This document shows positions 25,598 through 34,086 of a stretch of DNA of 64,000 nt, in pieces. The stretch comes from an uncultured bacterium (GTDB lineage Bacteria > CSSED10-310 > CALFER01): NCBI GenBank assembly GCA_937951895.1, contig CALFER010000087.1:14829-78828 (forward strand), given 5' to 3'. Position numbers and translations under genes: made by a program. A model generated the notes under the pieces. The model was given only the letters and a program-made list of their open reading frames with translations, searched no databases and was not told where the DNA came from. The stretch's first letter is position 1. Every line of letters starts with the position of its first letter.

Positions 25598-26671
25598 TCA
25601 CCCGGTATGAATCACCGAATTGTTTCGGGTGACTACCGGAACATGCCGATCTTCCATATCGAGCAGGTTTGAGAAATAGATCGGGATGCTTCGGCTGCCA
25701 TGAGGGTTGGGGCCATCGTTGATCTGGAAATGAAGATGCGGGATGCGGGAATCCCCGGAGTTGCCGAGTTCCGCGATTGAATCCCCAGTCTGGATCCGAT
25801 CGCCTTCCTTCACCTGCACACTGCCCTGTTTCAGATGACAGTAGTAACTCCAGAATCCATTTTCATGATCGATCAGGACGTGGTTCCCAAAACGAGATTC
25901 GGAGTATTCGGACATGGATCGGATGTCATCGCCGGAAGCAGAAATCCAACTCAGCCGCTCCTTGACGGTATCCGGCGCATCGGATCGGATCGAAACCACC
26001 CGGCCGTCAGCCGCCGATCGGACCATCGCTCCGAATCCATGGTAATCCTCCAGTGATTCCGATTTGAAACTCCTGCACTTTCCATCCAGCCCCAATTTCA
26101 GAAAATCCATTCCGTATTCACGACTGGCGGTATGTCGATGCGCGAGTGTATTGTCGAAATTGCCCGTGACCTGCCAGCAACCGTCCAACGGGAACAGGAA
26201 GGAGTTCTCCGGTTGCGGGCAATCCAGGCTGATATCCTGGCGACCCAGCAGGTGCATTCCGGAGTAACAACGCGCGATCAGATGATCGGGAAGGGCAACC
26301 GAAAGAAATCGCACGGGGAATCGACGGATCAGCGCTTGACCGAGAGGAGGCAGGGTCGAACTGGCGGAGAGATTACCGATGCGATCCGCCAGCCAGTCGC
26401 CCATCAGGTAACTCCTCTGCTGATGACTCATTCGCATCACCTCGAATTCGATCTGAATATGCGCATCGATGACCGAAAGCGGCATTTCCCAGCGCCAGAC
26501 CAGATCATCAGAGGCTGTGATGTCGAATACGATTCTTGTGATCCGGCGTTCGAGCGATTCATCGTTGATCAGAAGCAGACTGTTGATCATCAGGTCGCAG
26601 ACATAACCGCGATGCTCGAGTTTCTGCACAAATGGTATCAAAGACCTGGACCAGTTGAATTCCATTTTCAT
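25598..26671 (-). CDS. M23-family metallopeptidase without signal peptide
   Basis: A 357-residue protein with an N-terminal domain of unknown fold (1-175) and a C-terminal M23 domain. Zinc-binding features are complete: His in HRHTASREYGMDF with the Asp of the YGMDF motif, and the HLHFQ motif in RIPHLHFQINDGPN. The core strands GNHVLIDHENGFWSYYCHLKQGSV and the GDSIAELGNSGDS turn are as in M23 peptidases (lines broken here for length only). No signal peptide or membrane segment is visible, which is unusual for a cell-wall enzyme. GAGGAG precedes the ATG. It follows the NYN gene by 6 bases and is probably co-transcribed. The target may be a peptide or lasso-like substrate rather than murein (inference). 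Confidence 0.82.
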   Translation of the reverse strand: MKMEFNWSRSLIPFVQKLEHRGYVCDLMINSLLLINDESLERRITRIVFDITASDDLVWRWEMPLSVIDAHIQIEFEVMRMSHQQRSYLMGDWLADRIGNLSASSTLPPLGQALIRRFPVRFLSVALPDHLIARCYSGMHLLGRQDISLDCPQPENSFLFPLDGCWQVTGNFDNTLAHRHTASREYGMDFLKLGLDGKCRSFKSESLEDYHGFGAMVRSAADGRVVSIRSDAPDTVKERLSWISASGDDIRSMSEYSESRFGNHVLIDHENGFWSYYCHLKQGSVQVKEGDRIQTGDSIAELGNSGDSRIPHLHFQINDGPNPHGSRSIPIYFSNLLDMEDRHVPVVTRNNSVIHTG

Positions 26672-26677
26672 GTCCGT

Positions 26678-27478
26678 TTACTCCTCGACATCGTCACGTC
26701 TGGTCGGCAGGCAGGTTTCATCCGGCTTGATCAGGCAGGCGTTGACCGCACGCTTTCCTCTTTCGTCTTCGACCAGATCAAACTCAATGATGGATTGATG
26801 ATCGCGAAGTTCAGAAAATCGTTCATTGGAGAGTCGGCCTGTTTCGAGATCATTGCCGTGGATAAAGATTTCACGATCGATATCATCCAGATGAAGCGAG
26901 CGATAAATCGTCAACCATCCAAAATACTTCTCTTCATTGACGGCCGTCAGAATTCCACGACGACGACCCGGAGAGATCGGAATCAAATCCGGGATCAGGA
27001 ATCCCGGGACGTAATGATCCGCTGCTTCTTTCAACTCCCTGCTGCAATAATGCAAGCCGATGACATCCACCCGGCATCCCATCCCCTGAAGTGCGGAAAC
27101 AAGCCGCGTAAAATCACCGTCGCCTGAAAGCAGCACGACATAATCCAGGTAATGGGCCTGCAAGAGGGCATCGACGGCGAGTTCAAGATCAGCATTGGCT
27201 TTTGTGACAAGCGTTCCATCCGAATCCTGAAAACGACGTACATGCTTTAAAATGACCTTGTAACCGAGTTGTCTGAGGTTGGATCTGTAGAGCTGTTTCT
27301 TCCGGCGAAACTCGACATCAACACTCTCGCGATCCGTATCAAACGCCATGTAAGTGTTCGCTCGCAAAATATAAGATCCCTGTGCCTTTACGAACTGCTT
27401 CAGGGTGTCGTAGCGTAGTCCCCACCCACCCGTTCGCATCACATTTTCCGCATCAATGAAAATTCCGGCTTTCAGCAT
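26678..27478 (-). CDS. NYN-domain (LabA/DUF88) nuclease-like protein with cold-shock-like C-terminus
   Basis: A 266-residue protein. Residues 1-165 form a NYN/PIN-like ribonuclease domain: KAGIFIDAENVM gives the first catalytic Asp, KANADLELAVDAL the second acidic pair, and VVLLSGDGDFTRLVSAL the third (SGDGDF), followed by VDVIGL. Residues about 175-260 read RGILTAVNEEKYFGWLTI, then EIFIHGNDL, then IIEFDLVEDERGKRAVNACL. This is the strand pattern of a cold-shock/S1-type OB domain (FGFI, FVH, VxFxVxxxxKGxxAxxV). A nuclease plus RNA-binding module suggests an RNA-processing role. GGGGAG lies upstream of the ATG. Confidence 0.85.
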   Translation of the reverse strand: MLKAGIFIDAENVMRTGGWGLRYDTLKQFVKAQGSYILRANTYMAFDTDRESVDVEFRRKKQLYRSNLRQLGYKVILKHVRRFQDSDGTLVTKANADLELAVDALLQAHYLDYVVLLSGDGDFTRLVSALQGMGCRVDVIGLHYCSRELKEAADHYVPGFLIPDLIPISPGRRRGILTAVNEEKYFGWLTIYRSLHLDDIDREIFIHGNDLETGRLSNERFSELRDHQSIIEFDLVEDERGKRAVNACLIKPDETCLPTRRDDVEE

Positions 27479-27573
27479 GCATTGTCTCCCCGTTCACGGC
27501 GAAACGCATTGTATCCGATATCGATTCTTTCCGCCAGAGAGATTCCCGGCAGAGAAATCAACCCGATCTTCAA

Positions 27574-27602
27574 TTGTCAAGAATGCTCATCACTGCTATA
27601 TA
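27574..27602 (+). promoter_or_regulatory. Promoter for the 227-residue exported protein
   Basis: TTGTCA (27574-27579), 17 bases, TATATA (27597-27602), 50 bases before the ATG at 27653. Confidence 0.62.
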
Positions 27603-27652
27603 TGCTCGCGGGTTCCGTCAACGGGACCCCTCTCTCAGGAGTCATTTTCACA

Positions 27653-28336
27653 ATGCGTATCGCGACGCTCTGGATCTTCTTCATGACCGTTTGGATCATT
27701 GCACCTGCCGACGCATGGTCTTTGCCGTCTCTGGAAGCGATCGCTTTCAAGGCAATCGCGTTTATGCCGGAAAACATCCAGGTCATCACTGAGAAACACC
27801 GGAGTGATTTTCTGACGGGAATTCACGAATTACAGGACTCGCCGACAGGCGACACCGAAACCGTCAGAAAAATCTGCGACCTGGTCGCGAGCGGATCCCG
27901 TTCTATCACCGATCAGAAAGACTTCAGAAACACGGTCAGGATCATGGGAAGAATCGCGAGCATGGTCGCGATCTCCGTACACCCTCTCCCGTCAACCGAT
28001 AGCAGAGTCGGACCGAACAATCGCACCGATTATGATATCTATCTTGAAAAAAACCGCTCGTTTTTCCGAATTCGCTGGACAGGAATCGAACAGCGTCCGC
28101 GGGATCCCAATCAACTCGCTCACACGCTGGAACGATCGATCACGAAGTCGAGATCTCTGGCTGAGACCCTGATCACGACCCTGGCCGAAAATTCGATCCC
28201 CATCAGTCAGTATGACCACCAGTCCATTCCCTTCGGTGCCGGCTCAATTGCATTTTCGAACGCTGTATCACAAACAGCCAATGCCTGGCTTCTGCTTTGG
28301 CAGAATGCAGGCGGATTGAATTCGGCATTGCGCTAG
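27653..28336 (+). CDS. Exported protein of unknown function
   Basis: A 227-residue protein with a clear signal peptide (MRIATLWIFFMTVWIIAPADA, cleavage near residue 21). The mature part is mostly helical, with an N-terminal AFMPENIQVITEKHRSDFLTG segment. This faintly recalls the start of zinc-dependent phospholipase C-like proteins, but the His ligands of that family are not evident, so I do not assign it. The ATG at 27653 is preceded by CAGGAG and lies 50 bases after a good promoter; the open frame back to 27482 overlaps the divergent NYN gene and is rejected. It ends one base before the convergent ispD. Confidence 0.7.
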   Translation: MRIATLWIFFMTVWIIAPADAWSLPSLEAIAFKAIAFMPENIQVITEKHRSDFLTGIHELQDSPTGDTETVRKICDLVASGSRSITDQKDFRNTVRIMGRIASMVAISVHPLPSTDSRVGPNNRTDYDIYLEKNRSFFRIRWTGIEQRPRDPNQLAHTLERSITKSRSLAETLITTLAENSIPISQYDHQSIPFGAGSIAFSNAVSQTANAWLLLWQNAGGLNSALR

Positions 28337-28337
28337 C

Positions 28338-29045
28338 TCAGTCTGCATTCAACCGATGTCGGGCATGGTCCAGGTCTTCGGGCGTCGTGACTTTTAAATT
28401 CCCCGGATCGCCGTCAACGGTCGCCACGGGATACCCGATCCTGTTCACAAGGGTCGCATCATCGCACGCATTCGTACATTCAGAATTGCGGGCTTCCTGA
28501 TGCGCGAAGCGAATGGATTCGAGACGGAATACCTGTGGCGTCTGCACCTGGTTGATACAGCTCCGATCGAGATACTCGAGAACAAGGCCGTCATGCGCCG
28601 TTACCAGACTGTCCCGCGAGGGGATCACCGGAATCGCAGCTCCGACGGTTCGGCCTGCACGCAACAGCCGATCCATCAGTTGAGCCGAAACGAATGGCCT
28701 TGCAGCATCATGTATCATCACCAGGTCCCGGGGAGCGCCGCTGATAGAGAATACCCCGATGGCACACGATTCCTGTCGGCAGTGTCCTCCAGCCGTTACT
28801 GACAGGTCGGTGCCTTCCGGCACGATACGGGTAACTGTTTCGACAGATGTTCGGATATAGGATTCCGGAACAACCACGACAACCGAGACAAATCGCACGC
28901 TGGATAACAATCGGCTCAGCGTTTCCTCTAGAATCATCCACCCCGGCCGGATCTCGAGGAACTGCTTCGGAATTGCGCTGTTCATTCGCGTTCCGGTTCC
29001 TCCGGCAACAAGAACGAGGTGGACGGGGTCGAGTGCCGGTGTCAT
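28338..29045 (-). CDS. ispD: 2-C-methyl-D-erythritol 4-phosphate cytidylyltransferase
   Basis: IspD transfers CMP to MEP in the non-mevalonate isoprenoid pathway. The 235-residue protein has the nucleotide-binding start LVLVAGGTGTRMNSAIPKQF, the central MIHDAARPFVS, QVQTPQVF with DDATLV, and GDPGNLKVTTPEDL near the end; all are family landmarks. A TarI/ribitol-type cytidylyltransferase is the main alternative. The start is one base after the stop of the phosphoglycosyl transferase gene, so they share a transcript and may supply polyprenyl carrier and surface sugar assembly together. Confidence 0.9.
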   Translation of the reverse strand: MTPALDPVHLVLVAGGTGTRMNSAIPKQFLEIRPGWMILEETLSRLLSSVRFVSVVVVVPESYIRTSVETVTRIVPEGTDLSVTAGGHCRQESCAIGVFSISGAPRDLVMIHDAARPFVSAQLMDRLLRAGRTVGAAIPVIPSRDSLVTAHDGLVLEYLDRSCINQVQTPQVFRLESIRFAHQEARNSECTNACDDATLVNRIGYPVATVDGDPGNLKVTTPEDLDHARHRLNAD

Positions 29046-29046
29046 C

Positions 29047-30507
29047 TCATTTCGCTCCTCTGGCGGACAGAACTGCAGGGATCGTCCTGATCAGAATCAG
29101 AAAATCAAGTCCCAGAGACCAGTGATCGATGTATTCCAGATCCATCCGCATCCAGTCCTCAAAATCAACCTGGTTCCTTCCGCTGATCTGCCAGATGCAC
29201 GTCAATCCCGGTTTCATCGATACTCGCCGACGCTGCCAGGCTTCGTACTGAACCACCTCATCCGGTAGCGCAGGCCTCGGACCGACCAGACTCATGTCGC
29301 CCAGAATCACATTGATCAACTGCGGCAGTTCATCCAGGCTGGTACGTCGGATCCATCTTCCGACACGGGTGATTCGCGGATCAATCGATGATTTGAAGAC
29401 CGGACCGCTCATCTCGTTCAACTGTTCGATCTCAGTCCTTCTTTGTTCCGCATCCCGGATCATCGATCTGAATTTGTACAGTTTGAAACGTCGGCCATTT
29501 TTCCCGACTCGACTCTGCGAAAACAGGACCGGGCCAGGTGAATCCAATCGGATGGCGATTGAGATGATCAGCATCGGAATCAGGAACACGACCAACAGCA
29601 CCGAGGCGACAGTGATATCGATCAGTCGTTTCACGAACAGATGGAGTGCATGAAATGGTGTGGTTGTAAAGGAAAGTAGAGGGATATCATCGAGATAACT
29701 GAAGTGTGGACGGGCGATCGGCAACTGGAAAAAATCCGCGACGATGTGGGCCCGGATCCCCAATTCTTCACAGCGGCGGAGAGCGGTCCGCATGCCGGGT
29801 ATCTCCGCCGGCCCGACACAAAAAATCACCTCATCGATCACGATTCTCTTCGAGATGTCATCGAGATCTTCAAAGTGGCCCAGTCGTTTTTCCGGATTGT
29901 TTTCCAGCCATTGCTGACCCGCCGGTTCCCCCGTTTGGAGAAAACCTGCAACTTTCATGTTCCACTCGGAATGCGCCGCGATGCGGGCAGCGATCCCGGT
30001 GCTGAGTTGATTCAAACCGATCAACAGGATGTGACGCGGCTTGGCGTGCATGACCGCGAAGCGATTTTCAAATGATCGCCAGAGGAATCGCCATGTCGCG
30101 TGCAGAATGAGATGCAGGACCATGAACAAAGCGAACAGAGAACGGCTGTAGATCTTGGCTTGAAAGAAGAAAACCAGTGACCCCAGCAGGATAACCTGGA
30201 GAACGAGGCCTCTCAGCAGAGCGAACATCAAGCTTCCGGACGGAATCCGGGAAGCGGGTGCAAAGAGGCCTGAAAAGTAGTGGATCAGCAGTGTGACGGG
30301 GATGGATGCATACGCCAGCCAGATGTATTCGGACAGCGGTCTGACAACGACGAACCGGTCAATGGAGAGACTGCTGCGAATCCGGTAGGCAATGGCAAAA
30401 GCGCACAGTGTGATGACCGCATCGACAAGCATCCAGATAAACAGAGTGATGCGCTGGTTGGGGCGGATGATGAATTCGGGGTTCGGTAGTGACGTCACGC
30501 AGGTCAT
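29047..30507 (-). CDS. Undecaprenyl-phosphate sugar-1-phosphate transferase (WbaP/WcaJ type)
   Basis: This polytopic enzyme starts repeat-unit synthesis by moving a sugar-1-phosphate onto undecaprenyl phosphate. The 486-residue protein has four N-terminal membrane segments (about 20-150), a cytosolic CoA-binding-like fold (about 150-290) and a C-terminal catalytic part. That part begins with the hydrophobic IDITVASVLLVVFL helix, then SPGPVLFSQSRVGKNGRRF, YKFRSMIRDAE, RTSLDELPQLINV, SLVGPRPALP and GLTCIWQISGRN. These are all the conserved blocks of bacterial sugar transferases. ispD follows directly. The ATG at 30507 has no good ribosome site. The sugar is not determined. Confidence 0.92.
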   Translation of the reverse strand: MTCVTSLPNPEFIIRPNQRITLFIWMLVDAVITLCAFAIAYRIRSSLSIDRFVVVRPLSEYIWLAYASIPVTLLIHYFSGLFAPASRIPSGSLMFALLRGLVLQVILLGSLVFFFQAKIYSRSLFALFMVLHLILHATWRFLWRSFENRFAVMHAKPRHILLIGLNQLSTGIAARIAAHSEWNMKVAGFLQTGEPAGQQWLENNPEKRLGHFEDLDDISKRIVIDEVIFCVGPAEIPGMRTALRRCEELGIRAHIVADFFQLPIARPHFSYLDDIPLLSFTTTPFHALHLFVKRLIDITVASVLLVVFLIPMLIISIAIRLDSPGPVLFSQSRVGKNGRRFKLYKFRSMIRDAEQRRTEIEQLNEMSGPVFKSSIDPRITRVGRWIRRTSLDELPQLINVILGDMSLVGPRPALPDEVVQYEAWQRRRVSMKPGLTCIWQISGRNQVDFEDWMRMDLEYIDHWSLGLDFLILIRTIPAVLSARGAK

Positions 30508-30539
30508 TGTAACCCGAATTTTGTCTTGTTCAAGTCTGC

Positions 30540-30569
30540 TTGACCATCTTCAGTGTCCCGACATACTAT
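30540..30569 (+). promoter_or_regulatory. Promoter for the flippase gene
   Basis: TTGACC (30540-30545), 18 bases, TACTAT (30564-30569). The first ATG (30578) lies only 8 bases after the -10 box, so the transcript would be nearly or wholly leaderless. Confidence 0.5.
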
Positions 30570-30577
30570 CGATTCCT

Positions 30578-32002
30578 ATGAACGAATCCGACGACCAGTT
30601 GCACCCCCGATCCCCCAGACGACACGGAATCCTTTCTCCGTCCGCAGGGCGTGCGGTTCGCTCCATCATGACCATCACTGTTCTCAGCAGCATCGGGAAA
30701 GCCATCGGATTCATCGTTCCCTTTCTGGTCGCAGCGTGGTATGGCGTCGACAAGACTACCGACGCGGTTTTTTTTGCCTACGGATTCGTCCTGACCATCA
30801 CGTGGTTCATCGCTCCGGTTTTCGAATCCGTCATCGTGCCGGCATTAGTTGAGCGTCGTTCAAAGGGTCTCGAGATCCGTTCGTTTGTTCTGGCCTTGTT
30901 CATTCTCGCTTCCCTGATCGTTGGCGCGCTGTCGTTCACCGCTCTGGGTCTCCTTCAGCCTTTCCTGTCGACCGCAACTGCATTCGATCCGGAAACCCGC
31001 CAACTTCTTGGCACCATCGTGCTGGAAATCATTCCCCTGATCTTTCTGATTACCTGGTCCAGTCTGCTCACGGGATGTCTGAACGCAATCAACCTGTTCA
31101 ATCTGCCCGCCGTCGCCCTGATCGCACGATCTGTTGTGACTGTGGCCGCTATCGCTTCGCTCCGGCACAGCGCCGGTATCCATGCAATCGCGTGGGGGTA
31201 TGTCGCCGGTGAGATGATCCGGTTTCTCATGGTCGCGGTCGGTGCTGCCCGGAATCACCTGATCGTTTTTACCAAACCACCGGCGTTCGATCCGGGAATC
31301 CGTCTGTTCATGACGACGGTTTCCATCCAAACAGCTGGAATGATTCTGCAGGAATTGAATCCGATGATCGACAAGATCATGTCGTCATGGCTTCCGAGCG
31401 GTTCGGTTTCAATCCTGCACTACGCCGAGCGTCTCAATCTGATCCCGATCACCTTTTTTTCCTCCGGTCTCGTTGTCGTGCTGCTGTCCCGCTGGAGCCA
31501 GGCGTACCGGTGTGAATCGACCGCGGTGTTTAAAACGCGCGTACTGCGCAACACCGGCCTGGTGGCGATCGGCCTCATACCCGTTGTCATTCTGATCTGG
31601 GGTGTGAGCCCATGGATCATGCAGTGCCTGTTTCGATCGAGCACGATGGGAGCCCACGAACTGGTCCGTATCCGGATCGCATGGCTCTGTTACCTCCTGG
31701 GTCTTGTTCCGGCGCTCATCGTGCAACTCCTGTCACGTGCGCTTCTGATCACCGGACGGCTCCGGGTTCTTCTGATCGGCTCGTGTCTGATGGTCCTATC
31801 GAATGTCGGCTTGAATCTGGTTCTGATGCCCGCATTCGGAGTTCCTGGTCTGGCGGTGTCGACAAGTCTCGTGTCGATGATCCTGACCCTCTTCTACCTG
31901 GTCTTCTTTCTGAGGAGTCCAATCTCGATCGATCCGACTCGTAACCCTGACCACCGATCTCCCGATCAGGCTCTCATTCGAGTTCCCGTAGCGGATCCAT
32001 GA
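30578..32002 (+). CDS. MurJ/MviN-like or Wzx-type lipid flippase
   Basis: A 474-residue polytopic membrane protein with 12-14 hydrophobic segments of the MOP exporter superfamily. Visible MurJ-like features: AAWYGVDKTTDAVFFAYGF at the first helix pair, LLTGCLNAINLFNLPAVA, the IMSSWLPSGSVSILHYAERL segment (compare the LASxLPxGSVSxLxYAxRL pattern of MurJ), and ALLITGRLRVLLIGSCLMVLSN. Between a phosphoglycosyl transferase and a glycosyltransferase gene it may flip O-antigen units rather than lipid II; sequence cannot decide. ATG 30578 is the first start after the promoter and has no Shine-Dalgarno; the upstream open frame overlaps the divergent gene. Confidence 0.83.
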   Translation: MNESDDQLHPRSPRRHGILSPSAGRAVRSIMTITVLSSIGKAIGFIVPFLVAAWYGVDKTTDAVFFAYGFVLTITWFIAPVFESVIVPALVERRSKGLEIRSFVLALFILASLIVGALSFTALGLLQPFLSTATAFDPETRQLLGTIVLEIIPLIFLITWSSLLTGCLNAINLFNLPAVALIARSVVTVAAIASLRHSAGIHAIAWGYVAGEMIRFLMVAVGAARNHLIVFTKPPAFDPGIRLFMTTVSIQTAGMILQELNPMIDKIMSSWLPSGSVSILHYAERLNLIPITFFSSGLVVVLLSRWSQAYRCESTAVFKTRVLRNTGLVAIGLIPVVILIWGVSPWIMQCLFRSSTMGAHELVRIRIAWLCYLLGLVPALIVQLLSRALLITGRLRVLLIGSCLMVLSNVGLNLVLMPAFGVPGLAVSTSLVSMILTLFYLVFFLRSPISIDPTRNPDHRSPDQALIRVPVADP

Positions 32003-32109
32003 TTGCCAGCGAAACGCAAACAATACTCAATCCACAAAATTGACTCGAAAATTGCACCTGAAAAGCGTATATCAGTGAGGGGATGCTGGTCACGAGCCGG
32101 GAGAAGCAT

Positions 32110-33258
32110 GTGGACAGAATTCGGATTGCGGTCATAGGCACCCGCGGAATACCCAATATTCAGGGGGGGATCGAACGATACTGCGAAGCGCTCTATTCGA
32201 GACTCGCAACAGACTTCGACATCACCCTGTACGCTCGTTCGCCATACTTCAGATCCGATCAACGTCCACGGGAATGGAAAGGTGTCCGGATCCGGTACAT
32301 CTGGAGTCCTCGCAATGTACACCTGGAAACAATCGTACACACGCTCCTGTGCCTGCTGATCCTGATGGTCCGGCGACCGGATATCATCCACATCCATGGA
32401 ATCGGTCCTGCAATCCTGGTCCCTCTGGCCCGATTCTGCGCACGTCGACTCGTTCTCACGCATCAGGGCGAAGATTATCGTCGGTCGAAATGGGGGGCAA
32501 TTGCACGTATCGTTCTCAAAATCGGCGAACGACTTGGAGTCCGGTACAGTGATTCGGTTCTGTGTGTTTCGAGAACCTTGCTGGAGAGCGTCCGTCGTCG
32601 CCTGAAAGGGAAACTCGTTTACATCCCTAATGGTGTGTCGACAGGACCGGTGTTACCGCAAGGTGTCTACTCCAATGAACTCGGAATCTCGGGCAAACGA
32701 TATGCGATGACCGCATGCCGGTTCGTTCCCGAAAAGGGGATCCTCGAACTGATCGAGGCATTTCAGCGGATCGAGGATGCTGAATTCAGACTGGTTATCG
32801 CGGGGGACGCGGATCACGAGACTGATTACAGCCGGAAGGTACGGTTGCGCAGTATAGAGGACTCCCGAATCATACTGACCGGAGCCATTCACGGGAGCAG
32901 GATTGCGGAGCTGTATTCAAATGCCGCTGTGTTTGTCCTGCCTTCGTCGCACGAAGGTCTTCCACTGGCTGTTCTGGAAGCGCTGGGATACGGACTCCCG
33001 GTCCTGATCAGCCGAATTCCACAGCATCTGGAACTGAATCTGCCGGATTCCTGGTACTGCAAACCTCGCGATGCGACCGAAATCAGACAACATCTGCTCA
33101 CCCACCTGAATTCTCCGCGGGACCACAGCCTCTGCGAATCCATCGCGACCCGCATAAAAAACGAATATAATTGGGATCGAATCGCTGATGAAATCCGTGT
33201 TCTGTTTCGATCGCTCGTTCCAATCGATCCACAAAATGAGAGGAGATCATCGACGTGA
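32110..33258 (+). CDS. GT4-family glycosyltransferase
   Basis: A 382-residue retaining GT-B glycosyltransferase. The N-terminal domain starts IRIAVIGTRGIPNIQGGIER, typical of rhamnosyl/mannosyl transferases of the RfaB/WbaZ group. LTHQGEDYRRS and VLCVSRTLLESV follow, then the sugar-nucleotide domain with RFVPEKGILELIEAF and the EX7E motif in SSHEGLPLAVLEALGYGLP. I chose GTG 32110 (GGGAGA at 32098-32103, sequence begins right before the first strand); ATG 32083 is the alternative. It overlaps kdsA by 4 bases, linking it to Kdo/LPS assembly. Confidence 0.88.
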   Translation: MDRIRIAVIGTRGIPNIQGGIERYCEALYSRLATDFDITLYARSPYFRSDQRPREWKGVRIRYIWSPRNVHLETIVHTLLCLLILMVRRPDIIHIHGIGPAILVPLARFCARRLVLTHQGEDYRRSKWGAIARIVLKIGERLGVRYSDSVLCVSRTLLESVRRRLKGKLVYIPNGVSTGPVLPQGVYSNELGISGKRYAMTACRFVPEKGILELIEAFQRIEDAEFRLVIAGDADHETDYSRKVRLRSIEDSRIILTGAIHGSRIAELYSNAAVFVLPSSHEGLPLAVLEALGYGLPVLISRIPQHLELNLPDSWYCKPRDATEIRQHLLTHLNSPRDHSLCESIATRIKNEYNWDRIADEIRVLFRSLVPIDPQNERRSST

Positions 33259-34082
33259 TGGAACCAACCAGTTTTCGAATCGGCGATGTACCGATCGGCG
33301 GAGGCGGACTGCCGGTGATCGTGGCCGGTCCGTGTGTGATCGAATCCGAAGATCACGCGCTGATGATGGCCGAACGTCTGTCCGCCATCGCAAAAACCGC
33401 GGGATTCAGACTCGTATTCAAGGCGAGTTACGATAAGGCGAATCGCAGTTCGATTCATTCCTACCGGGGACCCGGGCTTGACGAGGGTCTCCGCATACTC
33501 TCGAAAATCCGCACGGAAACCGGATTGCCGATCCTGACGGATATCCATGCCGTCGAGCACATCCAGGCAGCTGCCGAAGTGGTTGACATCATCCAGATCC
33601 CCGCTTTTCTGTGCCGACAAACCGATCTGTATCTCGAAGCGGGCAAGTATCCCGTTCCGGTCAATGTGAAAAAAGGCCAGTTCATGTCACCGGGAGACAC
33701 CGCCAATGTCGTCGAGAAAGCGCGTGTGTCGGGCATCAAGGCGATATCGCTCACCGAACGAGGCACCTCGTTCGGATACAATCGCCTCGTCGTCGATTTC
33801 ACCGGGATCTCGACCATGCGGGATTTGAATGTCCCCGTCATATTCGATGCCACACACGCGATTCAGCAACCGGGAGGAGGCGGAACATTTACCTCAGGTA
33901 ACCGGTCCCAGGTCCATCCCCTCTGTCGCGCCGCTGTGGCTGTCGGGATCGACGGTCTGTTCCTGGAAGTCCATGACCGGCCGGAACATGCGCTCAGCGA
34001 CGGATCGAACATGATTCCACTTGAGGTGTTTCAATCGATCCTTCATGATGTTCACTCCATTCATACCGCTCTGACCAGGTGA
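33255..34082 (+). CDS. kdsA: 3-deoxy-8-phosphooctulonate (Kdo-8-P) synthase
   Basis: KdsA condenses arabinose-5-phosphate with phosphoenolpyruvate to make the LPS inner-core sugar Kdo. The 275-residue TIM-barrel enzyme shows VIVAGPCVIESEDHAL, the substrate loop FKASYDKANRSS, IQIPAFLCRQTDL, VNVKKGQFMSP, ERGTSFGYNRLVVD and the C-terminal FLEVHDRPEHALSDG with the conserved Cys region absent. GAGGAG lies upstream; GTG 33255 and ATG 33258 are consecutive codons, so either may be used. The gene is coupled to the glycosyltransferase upstream and followed 4 bases later by kdsD, which makes its substrate. Confidence 0.96.
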   Translation: MMEPTSFRIGDVPIGGGGLPVIVAGPCVIESEDHALMMAERLSAIAKTAGFRLVFKASYDKANRSSIHSYRGPGLDEGLRILSKIRTETGLPILTDIHAVEHIQAAAEVVDIIQIPAFLCRQTDLYLEAGKYPVPVNVKKGQFMSPGDTANVVEKARVSGIKAISLTERGTSFGYNRLVVDFTGISTMRDLNVPVIFDATHAIQQPGGGGTFTSGNRSQVHPLCRAAVAVGIDGLFLEVHDRPEHALSDGSNMIPLEVFQSILHDVHSIHTALTR

Positions 34083-34086
34083 CCCC

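Noticed and set aside
26132..27127. 331-codon open frame on the + strand across the M23 and NYN genes
   Set aside because: Antisense to two genes with clear catalytic motifs; its translation is rich in Arg and His without a domain pattern.
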